Positions 26,508 through 35,179 are shown, counted from the first letter of the stretch. The stretch is 39,987 bases of DNA from an uncultured Acidimicrobiales bacterium (GCA_902805655.1 CADCTF010000150.1:1-39987); one strand, 5' to 3'. The notes: generated from the letters alone by a model not told the origin. Made by a program: numbers and translations.

Positions 26508-27704
26508 ATGATCAGCCTCGGCGACATTCGAGAGGCGCAAGGTCGCGTGGCAGCGGTGCTGCGACCGACCCCGGTCGAGCACAGCGAGTCGCTCAGCGCG
26601 CTGGCCGGTCGGCCGGTGCTCCTCAAGCCGGAGCACCGCCAGCGCACCGGCTCGTACAAGATCCGCGGTGCGTTCAACCTCATCTCCCGCCTGCCGGCGG
26701 GGACGGAGGTCGTAGCTGCGTCGGCCGGGAACCACGCACAGGGCGTGGCCTTCGCCGCCACTCGAACCGGCCACCACGCCACCGTCTTCATGCCGGCCAA
26801 CGCCGCCTTGCCGAAGGTGGAGGCGACACGTGGCTACGGGGCCACGGTGCTGCTGGAAGGCGCCGGCGTGGACGAGTGCATCTCGGCGGCGCGCGCGTAC
26901 GCGGCCTCCGTGAACGCGGTGCTCGTACCGCCCTTCGATGATCCGTTGGTGATCGCCGGCCAGGGCACGGTGGGCCTCGAGCTGGCCGAAGAGGCTCCGG
27001 ATGTCGACGTGGTCGTCGTGCCCGTCGGCGGCGGCGGGCTCATCTCCGGGGTGGCAACCGCGCTCGCCCAAACCCGCCGTGCGGTGCGGGTCATCGGCGT
27101 CCAGGCCGCCGAGGCTTCCGGGGTGCAGGCATCGCTGCGGGCGGGAACGTGCGTCCGCACGGAGACCGTCACCACGATGGCGGACGGCATCGCGGTGCGG
27201 GGCCCGTCCGAGCTCACCCTGGCCCACATCCAGGCCTACGTCGACGACGTGGTGACGGTCAGCGAGGAGGAGATCTCCCGTGCCCTTCTGTTGCTGATCG
27301 AGCGGTCGAAGGCGGTGGTGGAGCCGGCGGGCGCCGTTGCTCTGGCCGCCATCCTGGCCGGGCACATCCCGGGGGCCGGCGCCGCCGTGGCGATCCTCTC
27401 GGGCGGCAACGTCGATCCGCTGCTGCTCATGAAGCTCATCGACCACGGGCTGTCCGCCGCCGGGCGCTACCTGTTGCTGCGCATCGTCCTCGGTGACCGG
27501 CCGGGCGCTCTCGCCTTGCTCACCGCCGAGGTGGCCCGCCTCAACCTGAACGTGCTGGAGGTGGAGCACTACCGGTCGGGACTCCGGCTCGGGATGCACG
27601 AGGTCGAGGTGCTCCTCACCTTGGAGACGAGGGACGCCGACCACCGTCACTCCATCGTGGCGGCGCTGGAGCGAGCGGGCTACGCCGTGGAGGTCGAGGC
27701 GTAG
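26508..27704 (+). CDS. ilvA: Threonine ammonia-lyase (threonine dehydratase)
   Basis: PLP enzyme deaminating threonine to 2-oxobutanoate, the first step towards isoleucine. It has 398 residues. The PLP lysine is Lys51 in RTGSYKIRGAFN. The segment SAGNHAQGVAFAA, the phosphate-binding loop VPVGGGGLISG and SGGNVDP are present. A single C-terminal ACT-like domain (about 320-398, beginning GDRPGALALLTAEV) gives the roughly 400-residue layout, shorter than the two-ACT E. coli IlvA. Whether its role is biosynthetic or catabolic is not certain. ATG 26508 is preferred over GTG 26481 because TAGGGT lies eight bases before it. One of only two plus-strand genes, placed between the rplM operon and truA; its last 25 bases overlap the truA 3' end on the other strand. 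Confidence 0.92.
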   Translation: MISLGDIREAQGRVAAVLRPTPVEHSESLSALAGRPVLLKPEHRQRTGSYKIRGAFNLISRLPAGTEVVAASAGNHAQGVAFAATRTGHHATVFMPANAALPKVEATRGYGATVLLEGAGVDECISAARAYAASVNAVLVPPFDDPLVIAGQGTVGLELAEEAPDVDVVVVPVGGGGLISGVATALAQTRRAVRVIGVQAAEASGVQASLRAGTCVRTETVTTMADGIAVRGPSELTLAHIQAYVDDVVTVSEEEISRALLLLIERSKAVVEPAGAVALAAILAGHIPGAGAAVAILSGGNVDPLLLMKLIDHGLSAAGRYLLLRIVLGDRPGALALLTAEVARLNLNVLEVEHYRSGLRLGMHEVEVLLTLETRDADHRHSIVAALERAGYAVEVEA

Positions 27705-28504
27705 CCGACCTCCCACAAGGTCAGCCCGTGGGGGGGAGCAAGGTCGCCGGCTGCGACGCGATCCTTGGCGCGAAGGATCCCGGCCACGTCGCCGGCCCGC
27801 TTCTTGCCCAGGCCGACGTCGACCATGGTGCCGACGATGGCGCGCACCATCTGCTGGCAGAACGAGCGGGCCGTGATCTCGAAGCGAAGCAGGTCGTCAC
27901 CCATGTCGAACCATCGAGCTTCGTGCACCCGGCGCACCATCGACCCACCGCTCAACGGCTGGCGGCAGAACGAGGAGTAGTCGTGCTCACCGATCAACGG
28001 GTCGCCGGCCGCCTGCATCGATCGCACGTCGAGCGGATGCTCCACCTGCCAGCTGGTCGCGGCGAGGAACGGATCAGGTACCGCCCGGTTCAGCACGTGG
28101 TAGCGGTAGCGCCGGTGCGTCGCCGAGAAGCGGGCGTGGAAGCTGTCGTCCACCACCTCGAGCGAGCGGACGACGATCGCCGGCGAGAGCATCTTGTTCA
28201 CGGCCCGCTGCAGCTTGGCCAGGTCGATGTCACCCGGTGCCCGCGGCGAGTCGAAGTGCAGGACCTGGCCCCACGCATGCACGCCCGCATCCGTGCGGCC
28301 CGCACACGTGAAGCGCACCGGATGGCGGAGCACCCGGCCGACCGCAGCCTCGAGGACGCCGGCCACCGTACGGATGGTCGTGCCGCCCTGCGCTGCGAAT
28401 CCTCGGAAGCTCGAGCCGTCGTAGGCCACAAGCATCCGGACGCGACACTGCGGCGCCGACGGCGCCGCAGTGGTGGCGATCGACTCTTCGTCGAACGGGT
28501 TCAA
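27680..28504 (-). CDS. truA: tRNA pseudouridine(38-40) synthase TruA
   Basis: Isomerises uridines 38-40 in the tRNA anticodon stem. About 274 residues. The catalytic aspartate is in CAGRTDAGVHAWGQV, with VAYDGSSFRGFAAQ near the N-terminus, SATHRRYRYHV in the middle and FCQQMVRAIVGTMVDVG in the C-terminal part. The start is uncertain. TTG 28504 keeps the first strand (CRVRMLVAYDG) and lies just after the rplQ stop. ATG 28435 would cut into that strand, while ATG 28555 would overlap rplQ by 38 bases. The 3' end overlaps ilvA by 25 bases. Confidence 0.93.
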   Translation of the reverse strand: MNPFDEESIATTAAPSAPQCRVRMLVAYDGSSFRGFAAQGGTTIRTVAGVLEAAVGRVLRHPVRFTCAGRTDAGVHAWGQVLHFDSPRAPGDIDLAKLQRAVNKMLSPAIVVRSLEVVDDSFHARFSATHRRYRYHVLNRAVPDPFLAATSWQVEHPLDVRSMQAAGDPLIGEHDYSSFCRQPLSGGSMVRRVHEARWFDMGDDLLRFEITARSFCQQMVRAIVGTMVDVGLGKKRAGDVAGILRAKDRVAAGDLAPPHGLTLWEVGYASTSTA

Positions 28505-28517
28505 GATCGCCCGAGGC

Positions 28518-28877
28518 TCACACCAGCTCGATGCGCGCCATCGGTGCGTTGTCACCGTGACGGGGCCCGAGCTTCAGGATCCGGGTGTAGCCGCCGGGCC
28601 GGTCGACGTACCGGGGCCCGATGTCGTCGAACAGCTTGTGGGCCATGTCCTTGTCGCGGATGAAGGCGACGACGTCCCGCTGGCGGTAGACGCCGCCCTT
28701 CTTGGCCTTGGTGATGACCTTCTCGACCACGGGACGGAGCGCCTTGGCCCTCGCCTCGGTGGTGACGAGGTACTCCGCAGCGATCAGCGACGCCACCAGG
28801 TTGCCGAAGATGGCCTTCTGGTGAGAGGCGCTGCCGCCGAAGCGCTTGCCCTTGGTCGGGGTTCCGGGAACGCCCAC
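28518..28877 (-). CDS. rplQ: 50S ribosomal protein L17
   Basis: Large-subunit protein near the tunnel exit, 119 residues. [39 protein letters not shown] and the C-terminal [20 protein letters not shown] are diagnostic. It starts at GTG 28877, two bases after the rpoA stop, in the usual rpoA-rplQ-truA order. Confidence 0.98.
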   Translation of the reverse strand: MGVPGTPTKGKRFGGSASHQKAIFGNLVASLIAAEYLVTTEARAKALRPVVEKVITKAKKGGVYRQRDVVAFIRDKDMAHKLFDDIGPRYVDRPGGYTRILKLGPRHGDNAPMARIELV

Positions 28878-28879
28878 GG

Positions 28880-29824
28880 CTACTCGCCACCCTTCTTGCG
28901 CAGGGACAGGCCCCGCTCGTCGAGCTTCTGGATGACTTCGTCGAGGGACTTCTGGCCGAAGTTGGTGATGGCCAGCAGGTCGTCCTCGGTGCGATCGGCG
29001 AGCTCACCGATGGTGTTGACCTGCGCCCGCTTCAGGCAGTTGCGAGGACGCTCGGAGAGGTCGAGGTCCTCGATCGGGAGGTCGAGGTCGGGCGAGCCGC
29101 TCGAGATGCCGCTGACCTCACCCAGCTCGAGGCCCTGCGGGGCGTCGCTCATCTCGGCGACGAGAGCCACCAGGCTGCGCAGCGTGTCGCCGGCGGAGGC
29201 CAGCGCCTCCTGCGGTGAGATGGAGCCGTCGGTCTCGATGTCGAGCACGAGGCGGTCGTAGTTCGTCGACTGCTCGACCCGGGTCGGCTCGATGGTGAAC
29301 GCCACCCGGCGCACCGGGGCGAAGATCGAGTCCACCGGGATGACGCCGATGGTGGAGGACTTCTTGTTCCGGTCGGCGGAGACGTAGCCCCGGCCCCGCT
29401 CGACGGTGATGTCGATGGCGAGGCGGCCCTTGTTGTTCAGCGTGGCGATGTGGAGCTCCGGGTTGAGGATCTCCACGTCGGCCGTGGTGCGGATGTCGGC
29501 GGCGGTCACGTCGACCGGGCCCCGGGCGTCGAGGCGCAGGATCACCGGCTCGTCGCTCTCGCACCGCAGCACGAGATCCTTGAGGTTCAGGATCAGGTCG
29601 GTGACGTCTTCCTTCACCCCGGGCAGGGTGGAGAACTCGTGGAGCGCCTCGTCGAAGCGGACCTGGGTGACGGCCGCGCCGGGGATCGACGACAGCAGCG
29701 TGCGCCGCAGCGAGTTGCCGAGCGTGTGGCCGAAGCCGGGCTCGAGTGGCCCGACCGCGAACCGCTGGCGGTTGGCCTCTTCGTCGCCGACGGGCTCGAC
29801 GGTGGGCCGTTGGATGATCAGCAT
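28880..29824 (-). CDS. rpoA: DNA-directed RNA polymerase subunit alpha
   Basis: Scaffold for polymerase assembly, with a C-terminal domain that contacts UP elements and activators. It has 314 residues. The N-domain has [20 protein letters not shown] and [16 protein letters not shown]. The C-terminal domain includes [20 protein letters not shown] and [18 protein letters not shown] 29824 has GAGGA about five bases upstream. The open frame continues upstream into rpsD, but that part is ignored. It follows rpsD by ten bases. Confidence 0.98.
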   Translation of the reverse strand: MLIIQRPTVEPVGDEEANRQRFAVGPLEPGFGHTLGNSLRRTLLSSIPGAAVTQVRFDEALHEFSTLPGVKEDVTDLILNLKDLVLRCESDEPVILRLDARGPVDVTAADIRTTADVEILNPELHIATLNNKGRLAIDITVERGRGYVSADRNKKSSTIGVIPVDSIFAPVRRVAFTIEPTRVEQSTNYDRLVLDIETDGSISPQEALASAGDTLRSLVALVAEMSDAPQGLELGEVSGISSGSPDLDLPIEDLDLSERPRNCLKRAQVNTIGELADRTEDDLLAITNFGQKSLDEVIQKLDERGLSLRKKGGE

Positions 29825-29834
29825 GGTGGTCCTC

Positions 29835-30458
29835 TTACTTGGAGTAGAGCTCGACGATGAGCTGCTCACGCACGGGCACGTCGATGTGCTCCCGGAGCGG
29901 GAGGTCACGGGCCGTGACCTCCATGCCTTCAGCACCCTTTTCGAGCCACGGAGGCGTCTGCTGGTCGAGCGTGTCCAGGTTGTGGCGGATGACGATGAGG
30001 TTGCGCGACTTGTCGCGCAGCGACACCACGTCACCCTTCCGGATGCGGTAGCTGGGATAGGTGACCCGCTTGCCGTTCACGTTGACGTGGCCGTGGCGCA
30101 CCAGCTGGCGCGACTGGTTGCGGCTCGCAGCCCAGCCGGCGCGGTACGTCACGTTGTCGAGGCGCAGCTCGAGCATCCGAAGCAGGTTCTCGCCTGTGAT
30201 GCCCTGCTGGCGGTTGGCCTCTTCGTAGAGGTTGCGGAACTGCTTCTCGAGCAGGCCGTAGATGCGGCGCGCCTTCTGCTTCTCGCGCAGCTGGATCTGG
30301 TACTCCGACTCGCGCGGCCGGTCACGACCGTGCTCGCCGGGCGGGTATGGCCGGCGCTCGATCGGGCACTTCATCGAGTCGCACTTCGGACCCTTCAGGA
30401 ACAGCTTCATCTTCTCCCGCCGGCACAGACGGCAGACGGGACCGGTGTATCTAGCCAT
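29835..30458 (-). CDS. rpsD: 30S ribosomal protein S4 (zinc-binding type)
   Basis: Primary 16S rRNA binder and assembly initiator, 207 residues. This is the cysteine-containing form: Cys9, Cys12, Cys26 and Cys31 at the N-terminus form a zinc site. The S4 RNA-binding domain is visible at LRLDNVTYRAGWAASRNQSR and VRHGHVNVNGKRVTYPSYRI. The gene sits between rpsK and rpoA, where S4 often regulates the alpha operon. Confidence 0.98.
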   Translation of the reverse strand: MARYTGPVCRLCRREKMKLFLKGPKCDSMKCPIERRPYPPGEHGRDRPRESEYQIQLREKQKARRIYGLLEKQFRNLYEEANRQQGITGENLLRMLELRLDNVTYRAGWAASRNQSRQLVRHGHVNVNGKRVTYPSYRIRKGDVVSLRDKSRNLIVIRHNLDTLDQQTPPWLEKGAEGMEVTARDLPLREHIDVPVREQLIVELYSK

Positions 30459-30472
30459 GTTGTTCTACGACC

Positions 30473-30871
30473 TCAGACCCGGCGCCGCTTCTTGGGGCGG
30501 CAGCCGTTGTGCGGGATGGGGGTGACGTCTTTGATGCCAGCGACCTCGATGCCGCTGTTCTGCAGCGACCGGATGGCGGTCTCGCGGCCGGAGCCGGGAC
30601 CCTTCACCAGCACGTCGACCTTGCGGACTCCGTGCTCCATGGCGGCGCGGGCGACCTTCTCGGCCGCCAGCTGGGCTGCGAAGGGCGTCGACTTGCGGGA
30701 GCCCTTGAAGCCGACGTTTCCGGCCGAGGCCCACGACAGGACGTTGCCCTCCATGTCGGTGATGGCCACGATCGTGTTGTTGAACGAGCTCTTGATGTGC
30801 GCAACGCCATAAGTGACGTTCTTGCGCTCTTTGCGGCGGGGGCGACGCCCGCCCGGCTTCGGCTTGGCCAT
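30473..30871 (-). CDS. rpsK: 30S ribosomal protein S11
   Basis: Platform protein of the small subunit, 132 residues. [21 protein letters not shown], the [19 protein letters not shown] segment and the C-terminal [18 protein letters not shown] are the family signatures. It starts two bases after the rpsM stop. Confidence 0.98.
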   Translation of the reverse strand: MAKPKPGGRRPRRKERKNVTYGVAHIKSSFNNTIVAITDMEGNVLSWASAGNVGFKGSRKSTPFAAQLAAEKVARAAMEHGVRKVDVLVKGPGSGRETAIRSLQNSGIEVAGIKDVTPIPHNGCRPKKRRRV

Positions 30872-30873
30872 GG

Positions 30874-31251
30874 TTACTTGCGAACCTTCTTCTTCCCGGC
30901 GACGGTCTTCTTGGGGCCCTTGCGGGTGCGGGCGTTGGTGTGGGTGCGCTGCCCACGGACGGGCAGGCCCCGGCGATGCCGGATGCCCTGGTACGAGCCG
31001 ATCTCCATCTTGCGGCGGATGTCGGCCTGGACGTCACGGCGAAGGTCACCTTCGACCTTGAGGTTGGCGTCGATCCAGGTGCGGAGCCGGGTGATCTCCT
31101 CATCGGTCAGATCCCGGACGCGGGTGTTGACATCGATGTCGGTCTCACCACAGATGCGCTGCGACGTGGTGCGTCCGATGCCGAAGATGTAGGTGAGCGA
31201 GATCTCCAGCCGCTTCTCGCGGGGGACGTCGACGCCTGCGATACGTGCCAC
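30874..31251 (-). CDS. rpsM: 30S ribosomal protein S13
   Basis: Head protein contacting P-site tRNA and the intersubunit bridge, 125 residues. [31 protein letters not shown] and the C-terminal [19 protein letters not shown] are diagnostic. GTG 31251 has AAGGAG four bases upstream, and the Shine-Dalgarno overlaps the end of rpmJ; the frame upstream of GTG is not S13. Confidence 0.98.
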   Translation of the reverse strand: MARIAGVDVPREKRLEISLTYIFGIGRTTSQRICGETDIDVNTRVRDLTDEEITRLRTWIDANLKVEGDLRRDVQADIRRKMEIGSYQGIRHRRGLPVRGQRTHTNARTRKGPKKTVAGKKKVRK

Positions 31252-31259
31252 TGCTCTCC

Positions 31260-31376
31260 TTATCCCTGCCGCTGCTTGTGGCGGGCGCTGGCGGTGCAGA
31301 TCACCATGACGCGCCCATGGCGACGGATGACCTTGCACTTCTCGCACATGGGCTTGACGCTGGGACGAACTTTCAC
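31260..31376 (-). CDS. rpmJ: 50S ribosomal protein L36 (zinc-binding type)
   Basis: The smallest ribosomal protein, 38 residues: begins [19 protein letters not shown] and ends ARHKQRQG. Zinc ligands Cys11, Cys14, Cys27 and His33 are all present, so this is the zinc form. The start is GTG 31376, five bases after the infA stop; the TAA stop lies just before the rpsM start. Confidence 0.96.
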   Translation of the reverse strand: MKVRPSVKPMCEKCKVIRRHGRVMVICTASARHKQRQG

Positions 31377-31381
31377 GTGAC

Positions 31382-31606
31382 CTACTTGTACCGATAGGTG
31401 ATCCGACCTCGGGTGAGGTCGTAGGGGGTGATCTCCACCTGGACGCGATCGCCCGTCAGGATGCGGATGCGGTTCATGCGCATGCGGCCCGAGCTGTGGG
31501 CGAGCACGTGGTGGCCGTTCTCGAGCTCCACCTTGAACATCGCGTTGGGAAGGGGTTCGACAACGGTGCCTTCCAGCACGATCGCATCTTCCTTGGGCTT
31601 CGGCAG
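31382..31606 (-). CDS. infA: Translation initiation factor IF-1
   Basis: Binds the ribosomal A site during initiation. S1-fold protein of 74 residues; [36 protein letters not shown] and the end [13 protein letters not shown] match IF-1. No ATG, GTG or TTG lies where the protein should begin. The codon there is CTG 31606, giving [13 protein letters not shown], which aligns with IF-1 N-termini, and AGGAGGA (31611-31617) lies four bases upstream. The next in-frame alternative, GTG ten codons inside, would remove the first strand. A CTG start is therefore proposed; a base error turning ATG to CTG is the other explanation. Confidence 0.93.
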   Translation of the reverse strand: MPKPKEDAIVLEGTVVEPLPNAMFKVELENGHHVLAHSSGRMRMNRIRILTGDRVQVEITPYDLTRGRITYRYK

Positions 31607-31610
31607 GTGG

Positions 31611-31617
31611 TCCTCCT
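31611..31617 (-). promoter_or_regulatory. Strong Shine-Dalgarno fixing the infA CTG start
   Basis: AGGAGGA on the minus strand, four bases upstream of CTG 31606. It is the strongest ribosome-binding site in this part of the window and the main argument for CTG as the start of infA. Confidence 0.8.
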
Positions 31618-31659
31618 CAGGACGGGGTATGGGTGCTACAACTGGACGAGCGGGCCGTG

Positions 31660-31679
31660 GCCCCCGAGTGCTCGGGGGC
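31660..31679 (-). other. GC-rich hairpin in the infA leader
   Basis: Inverted repeat with nine-base arms (31660-31668 GCCCCCGAG and 31671-31679 CTCGGGGGC). In RNA it would form a seven- to eight-pair stem with a four- to six-base loop. It lies about 12 bases after the predicted infA start point and 43 bases before the Shine-Dalgarno. No U-run follows, so it is either a weak terminator or attenuator for read-through from map, or a stabilising leader stem. Confidence 0.5.
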
Positions 31680-31697
31680 GCGACAGGCCGAACGGAC

Positions 31698-31726
31698 AGG
31701 CTAGCGGCTGTGTGGCTCTTGCACAA
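31698..31726 (-). promoter_or_regulatory. Putative infA-rpmJ-rpsMKD-rpoA-rplQ operon promoter
   Basis: On the minus strand, TTGTGC (31721-31726) and TAGCCT (31698-31703) are 17 bases apart, matching the TTGNNN / TANNNT actinobacterial pattern. It lies in the 147-base gap between map and infA, giving a leader of about 85 bases. Confidence 0.55.
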
Positions 31727-31753
31727 AGGAGCGCGAGCCGTGATCCGCCGCCA

Positions 31754-32500
31754 TCACGGCAAGGTGAGGACCTCGGCGCCGTCGTCGGTGATGGCGATGG
31801 TGTGCTCAAAGTGCGCCGAGAGCGAGCCGTCGTCGGTCACCACGCTCCACCCGTCATCCAACGTGCGGGTACGCGCATTACCGGCGTTCACCATGGGCTC
31901 CACGGCGAAGACCATGCCCGTGCGCAGCTTCGGACCTGGGGCGCCTGGCCAGTAGTTCGGCACTTGAGGCTCCTCGTGCATCGACGTGCCGATGGCGTGC
32001 CCCACGTACTCCCGGACCACGGAGAAGCCGGCCGCCTCGGCCACCTGCTGCACGGCCCGACCGATGTCGTTCAGCCGCTTGCCGTCTCTCATCTCGGCGA
32101 TCCCGGCCCACAAGCTGCGCTCGGTCGCATCCAGGAGCCGCTCGGCCTCCGGCGTGACCTGGCCCACGCCGGCGGTGTACGCCGCGTCCCCGTGGTAGCC
32201 CTCGATGATCGCCCCGCAGTCGACGGAGATGATGTCGCCCTCCTCGAGCCGGTACGGCCCGGGGATGCCGTGGACGATCATGTCGTTCGGAGACGAGCAG
32301 ATGACGGCCGGGAACGGCGGGTGGCCGTAGTTCAGGAAGTTCGACCGGGCGCCCCGGCGGTCGAGAACGTCCCGCGCGATGCGGTCCAGGTCGGCCGTCG
32401 TGACGCCGGGACGGATGGCCTCGCGGGTCTTCGCGTGCATCTCGGCCACGACCCGACCGGCGCGACGCATCTTGGCGATCTCCTCGGCTGACCGCCTCAT
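31754..32500 (-). CDS. map: Methionine aminopeptidase, type I
   Basis: Removes the initiator methionine from new proteins; 248 residues. Metal ligands are visible as Asp94 (VDCGA), Asp105 (YHGDAAYT), the His of VGHAIGTSMHEEP, the Glu of FAVEPM and the late Glu in HFEHTIAI. NYGHPPFPAVICSSPNDMI carries the substrate-pocket His. ATG 32500 overlaps the adk TGA (ATGA). The order secY-adk-map-infA is the classical spc-alpha junction. Confidence 0.97.
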   Translation of the reverse strand: MRRSAEEIAKMRRAGRVVAEMHAKTREAIRPGVTTADLDRIARDVLDRRGARSNFLNYGHPPFPAVICSSPNDMIVHGIPGPYRLEEGDIISVDCGAIIEGYHGDAAYTAGVGQVTPEAERLLDATERSLWAGIAEMRDGKRLNDIGRAVQQVAEAAGFSVVREYVGHAIGTSMHEEPQVPNYWPGAPGPKLRTGMVFAVEPMVNAGNARTRTLDDGWSVVTDDGSLSAHFEHTIAITDDGAEVLTLP

Positions 32501-33159
32501 GACATCCGCCTGCTGTCGATGGCCTTCACCAGACGGCCCGCCACCTCGTCGGGACGACCGAAGCCGTCCACGGTCACCAGCTTGCCTCGATCCTGGTACC
32601 AGGCGATCAGGGGCGCCGTCTGCTCTTCGTACAGCGCCAGTCGACGCCGGATGGCTTCGGGCTGGTCGTCCTCCCGCTGGACGACCTCGCCGCCACAGTG
32701 GTCGCAGGTCCACTCCAGCTTGGGCGGCGTCTCGACGCTGTAGTTGGTGCCGCAGACCTGGCACACCCGGCGGCTCGCCAGCCGCTCGAGCACGATTCTG
32801 GTGTCGACCTCCACATCGATGGCCATGTCGATGTCCCTGGGGGCAAGGATGTGCGAGAGCTGCTCGGCTTGGTAGGTGTTGCGGGGGAAGCCGTCGAGGA
32901 TGAAGCCGCGCTGTGCGGTGTCGTCGTAGTCGAGCCGTTCGCGCACCAGGCCGATCATCACCTCGTCGGGCACGAGCTCACCGGCGTCCATGTACTCCTT
33001 CGCCCGCTGGCCGAACTCGGTGCCCGAGCGCGCCGCGGAGCGCAGCATGTCGCCCGTCGAGATGTGGGGGACGACGTAGTGCCGCGCCAGGCGCGTGCAC
33101 TGCGTGCCCTTGCCAGCTCCTTGTTTGCCGAGGATCACGAGCCTCGCGCCGGGAACCAC
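32497..33159 (-). CDS. adk: Adenylate kinase (zinc-lid type)
   Basis: Balances ATP, ADP and AMP; 220 residues. P-loop LGKQGAGKGTQ (10-20) has Lys-Gln where Pro-Pro is more usual. AMP-site HISTGDMLR and FILDGFPRN follow. The lid holds four cysteines (133, 136, 152, 155; RVCQVCGTNY and TCDHCGG), so it probably binds zinc; many actinobacterial Adk proteins have short lids without cysteines. GTG 33159 follows the secY TAA directly, and its stop overlaps the map start. Confidence 0.97.
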   Translation of the reverse strand: MVPGARLVILGKQGAGKGTQCTRLARHYVVPHISTGDMLRSAARSGTEFGQRAKEYMDAGELVPDEVMIGLVRERLDYDDTAQRGFILDGFPRNTYQAEQLSHILAPRDIDMAIDVEVDTRIVLERLASRRVCQVCGTNYSVETPPKLEWTCDHCGGEVVQREDDQPEAIRRRLALYEEQTAPLIAWYQDRGKLVTVDGFGRPDEVAGRLVKAIDSRRMS

Positions 33160-34473
33160 TTACGTCCTGAGGAACCCGTCGTAGTTGCGCATCATCAGCT
33201 GACTGTCGATCTGTTTCATGGTCTCGAGGGCAACGCCCACGGCGATGAGCAGCGTGGTACCGGCGAAGGGGAAGTTCTCGATCCCACCGACGGCCAGAGC
33301 GATCGAAGGCAGCAGGGCGATGAAGGCGAGGAAGAGCGCACCCGGAAGGGTGATGCGACTCAGGATCGACTCGAGGTGCCGCTGCGTCGGGAGCCCCGGC
33401 CGGATGCCCGGGATGTAGCCGCCCTGCTTCTTGATGAGGTCGGCCTGCTGCTCCGGGTTGAACGAGATCGCCGTGTAGAAGTAGGCGAAGGCGACGATGA
33501 GGAGGCCGTAGAGGATGACGTAGATGGGCGACGACGTCTTCAGCAGGTTGTCGTCGATGAACTGGCGCAGGGTCACTCCCCAACCGGAGTTGGGCAGCAC
33601 GTTGGTGAAGAGCGCCGGGAAGTACAGCACCGAGCTGGCGAAGATGATCGGGATGACGCCCGACTGGTTCACCTTGAGCGGGATGTAGCTGCTCTGGCCG
33701 CCGTACTGCCGGCGGCCGACGACCCGCTTGGCGAACTGCACGGGGATGCGGCGCTGCCCCTGCTCGATGAAGACGATGGCCACGAGCACGACGACGACGA
33801 GGGCCATGATCACGGCGAAGAGGAGGTTGCCCGCCTCCGCCCGCACCTGGGCGCCGCCCGCCGGAAGCCCGCTCACTACGCCGGCGAAGATCAGGATGGA
33901 CATCCCCTGGCCGATGCCCCGCTGGGTGATCAGCTCACCGAGCCACATGACCATCGCCGTGCCCGCCGTCATGGTCAGCACCATGAGCAGCACCAGCGGC
34001 ACGGAGAAGTTGGGGATCAGGTTGAGATCGGTGGCACCGCCGCCGAGGAACCCCGGGAGGCCGTTGGCGGAGGCGAACAGGAGGCCGGTCGACTGCATGA
34101 TGGCGAGCGCCATCGTGAGGTAGCGGGTGGCCTGGGTGATCTTCTTCTGCCCGACCGCACCCTGGTTGCGCCACTCCTCCAGCTTCGGGATCACGACGCC
34201 CAGCAGCTGCATGATGATCGAGCTGGTGATGTACGGCATGATCCCGAGCCCGAACACGGCCAGCCGGGTGAGGGCCCCGCCGGAGAACAGGTTCAGGAAG
34301 GTGAGGACGCCTCCGCGGCTGGCCTGGTCGGCCAGGTTCTGCACCTGCTCGAAGTCGACGCCGGGTGTGGGCACGTGTGAGCCCAGGCGGAACACCCCCA
34401 CGATGACGAGGGTGAACAGGATCTTGCCTCGGAGATCCCGGACCTTGAACATGTTCTTGAGGTTGGAGAACAC
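33160..34473 (-). CDS. secY: Preprotein translocase subunit SecY
   Basis: Channel of the Sec translocon in the cytoplasmic membrane; 437 residues with ten predicted membrane helices. Family segments seen: FRLGSHVPTPGVD, LFSGGALTRLAVFGLGIMPY with the ITSSIIMQLL helix, RRIPVQFAKRVVGRRQYGGQ and GGYIPGIRPGLPTQRHLESI. GTG 34473 has GGAG about seven bases upstream. Coupled to adk at the 3' end and 25 bases after rplO. Confidence 0.98.
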   Translation of the reverse strand: MFSNLKNMFKVRDLRGKILFTLVIVGVFRLGSHVPTPGVDFEQVQNLADQASRGGVLTFLNLFSGGALTRLAVFGLGIMPYITSSIIMQLLGVVIPKLEEWRNQGAVGQKKITQATRYLTMALAIMQSTGLLFASANGLPGFLGGGATDLNLIPNFSVPLVLLMVLTMTAGTAMVMWLGELITQRGIGQGMSILIFAGVVSGLPAGGAQVRAEAGNLLFAVIMALVVVVLVAIVFIEQGQRRIPVQFAKRVVGRRQYGGQSSYIPLKVNQSGVIPIIFASSVLYFPALFTNVLPNSGWGVTLRQFIDDNLLKTSSPIYVILYGLLIVAFAYFYTAISFNPEQQADLIKKQGGYIPGIRPGLPTQRHLESILSRITLPGALFLAFIALLPSIALAVGGIENFPFAGTTLLIAVGVALETMKQIDSQLMMRNYDGFLRT

Positions 34474-34498
34474 CGAGTGCTCCTTGACGTCAGCGACG

Positions 34499-34987
34499 TC
34501 AGCGGTTGGTCAGGGCATTGCCCTTGGCCGGGGGCCGGCCGTTGCCGAAGGGCGGCGGAATGACCTCTACCGTACCGCCCGCGGCAATGATGGCATCTGC
34601 AGCTGACTTGGAGTAACCGTGGGCCGACACGCGCAGGGCGCGGGTCAGCTCGCCCCGACCGAGCACCTTGACCATGCCGTGCTTGTGCACGAGGCCGCGT
34701 GCCCGGAGTGTCTCGGGGTTGATCTCGTCGCCCGGGAAGGCGTCGAGCGCTTCGAGGTTCACCACCACGTACTCCACCCGGAACGGGTTCTTGAAGCCCT
34801 TGAGCTTGGGGATGCGCTGCGCCAAGGGCAGCTGACCGCCCTCGAACCCCTTCGGGATCGTGTCGCGCGCGCCCTGACCCTTGGTGCCTCGGCCGGCGGT
34901 CTTGCCGCCCTTGCCGGCGATGCCGCGGCCGACGCGGCGCTTGGCCTTCGTCGAGCCGGGGGCCGGCTTGAGATCGTGGACCTTCAT
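34499..34987 (-). CDS. rplO: 50S ribosomal protein L15
   Basis: Large-subunit assembly protein, 162 residues. KVHDLKPAPGSTKAKRRVGR, GKTAGRGTKGQGAR and FEGGQLPLAQRIPKLKGF are typical. The ATG overlaps the rpmD stop (ATGA). It has a short Pro/Gly-rich C-terminal tail. Confidence 0.97.
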   Translation of the reverse strand: MKVHDLKPAPGSTKAKRRVGRGIAGKGGKTAGRGTKGQGARDTIPKGFEGGQLPLAQRIPKLKGFKNPFRVEYVVVNLEALDAFPGDEINPETLRARGLVHKHGMVKVLGRGELTRALRVSAHGYSKSAADAIIAAGGTVEVIPPPFGNGRPPAKGNALTNR

Positions 34988-35175
34988 GACTGCTCGCTCA
35001 CTTCCTCGACCGTGATGAGATGCGGCACCCGGGCGATCATGCCCCGGATCTCGGGGCGGTCGGGCAGGGTGTTGGTCTGGCCGATGCCGCGCAACCCGAG
35101 GGCCCGCATGGTGCCTCGTGTCTTGGGCTTGGTGCCGATGGTGGAACGCACCTGGGTCACCTTGATGTTCGACAT
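34984..35175 (-). CDS. rpmD: 50S ribosomal protein L30
   Basis: 63 residues: KVTQVRSTIGTKPKTRGTMRALGLRGIGQ is the L30 core, written here in part as VRSTIGTKPKTRGTMRALGL. Four bases after rpsE and overlapping rplO. Confidence 0.96.
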   Translation of the reverse strand: MSNIKVTQVRSTIGTKPKTRGTMRALGLRGIGQTNTLPDRPEIRGMIARVPHLITVEEVSEQS

Positions 35176-35179
35176 GGGA

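Noticed and set aside
31660-31679. Rho-independent terminator of map
   Set aside because: The stem is good but no U-run follows on the minus strand, and it lies downstream of the predicted infA promoter, so it is listed as a leader hairpin instead.
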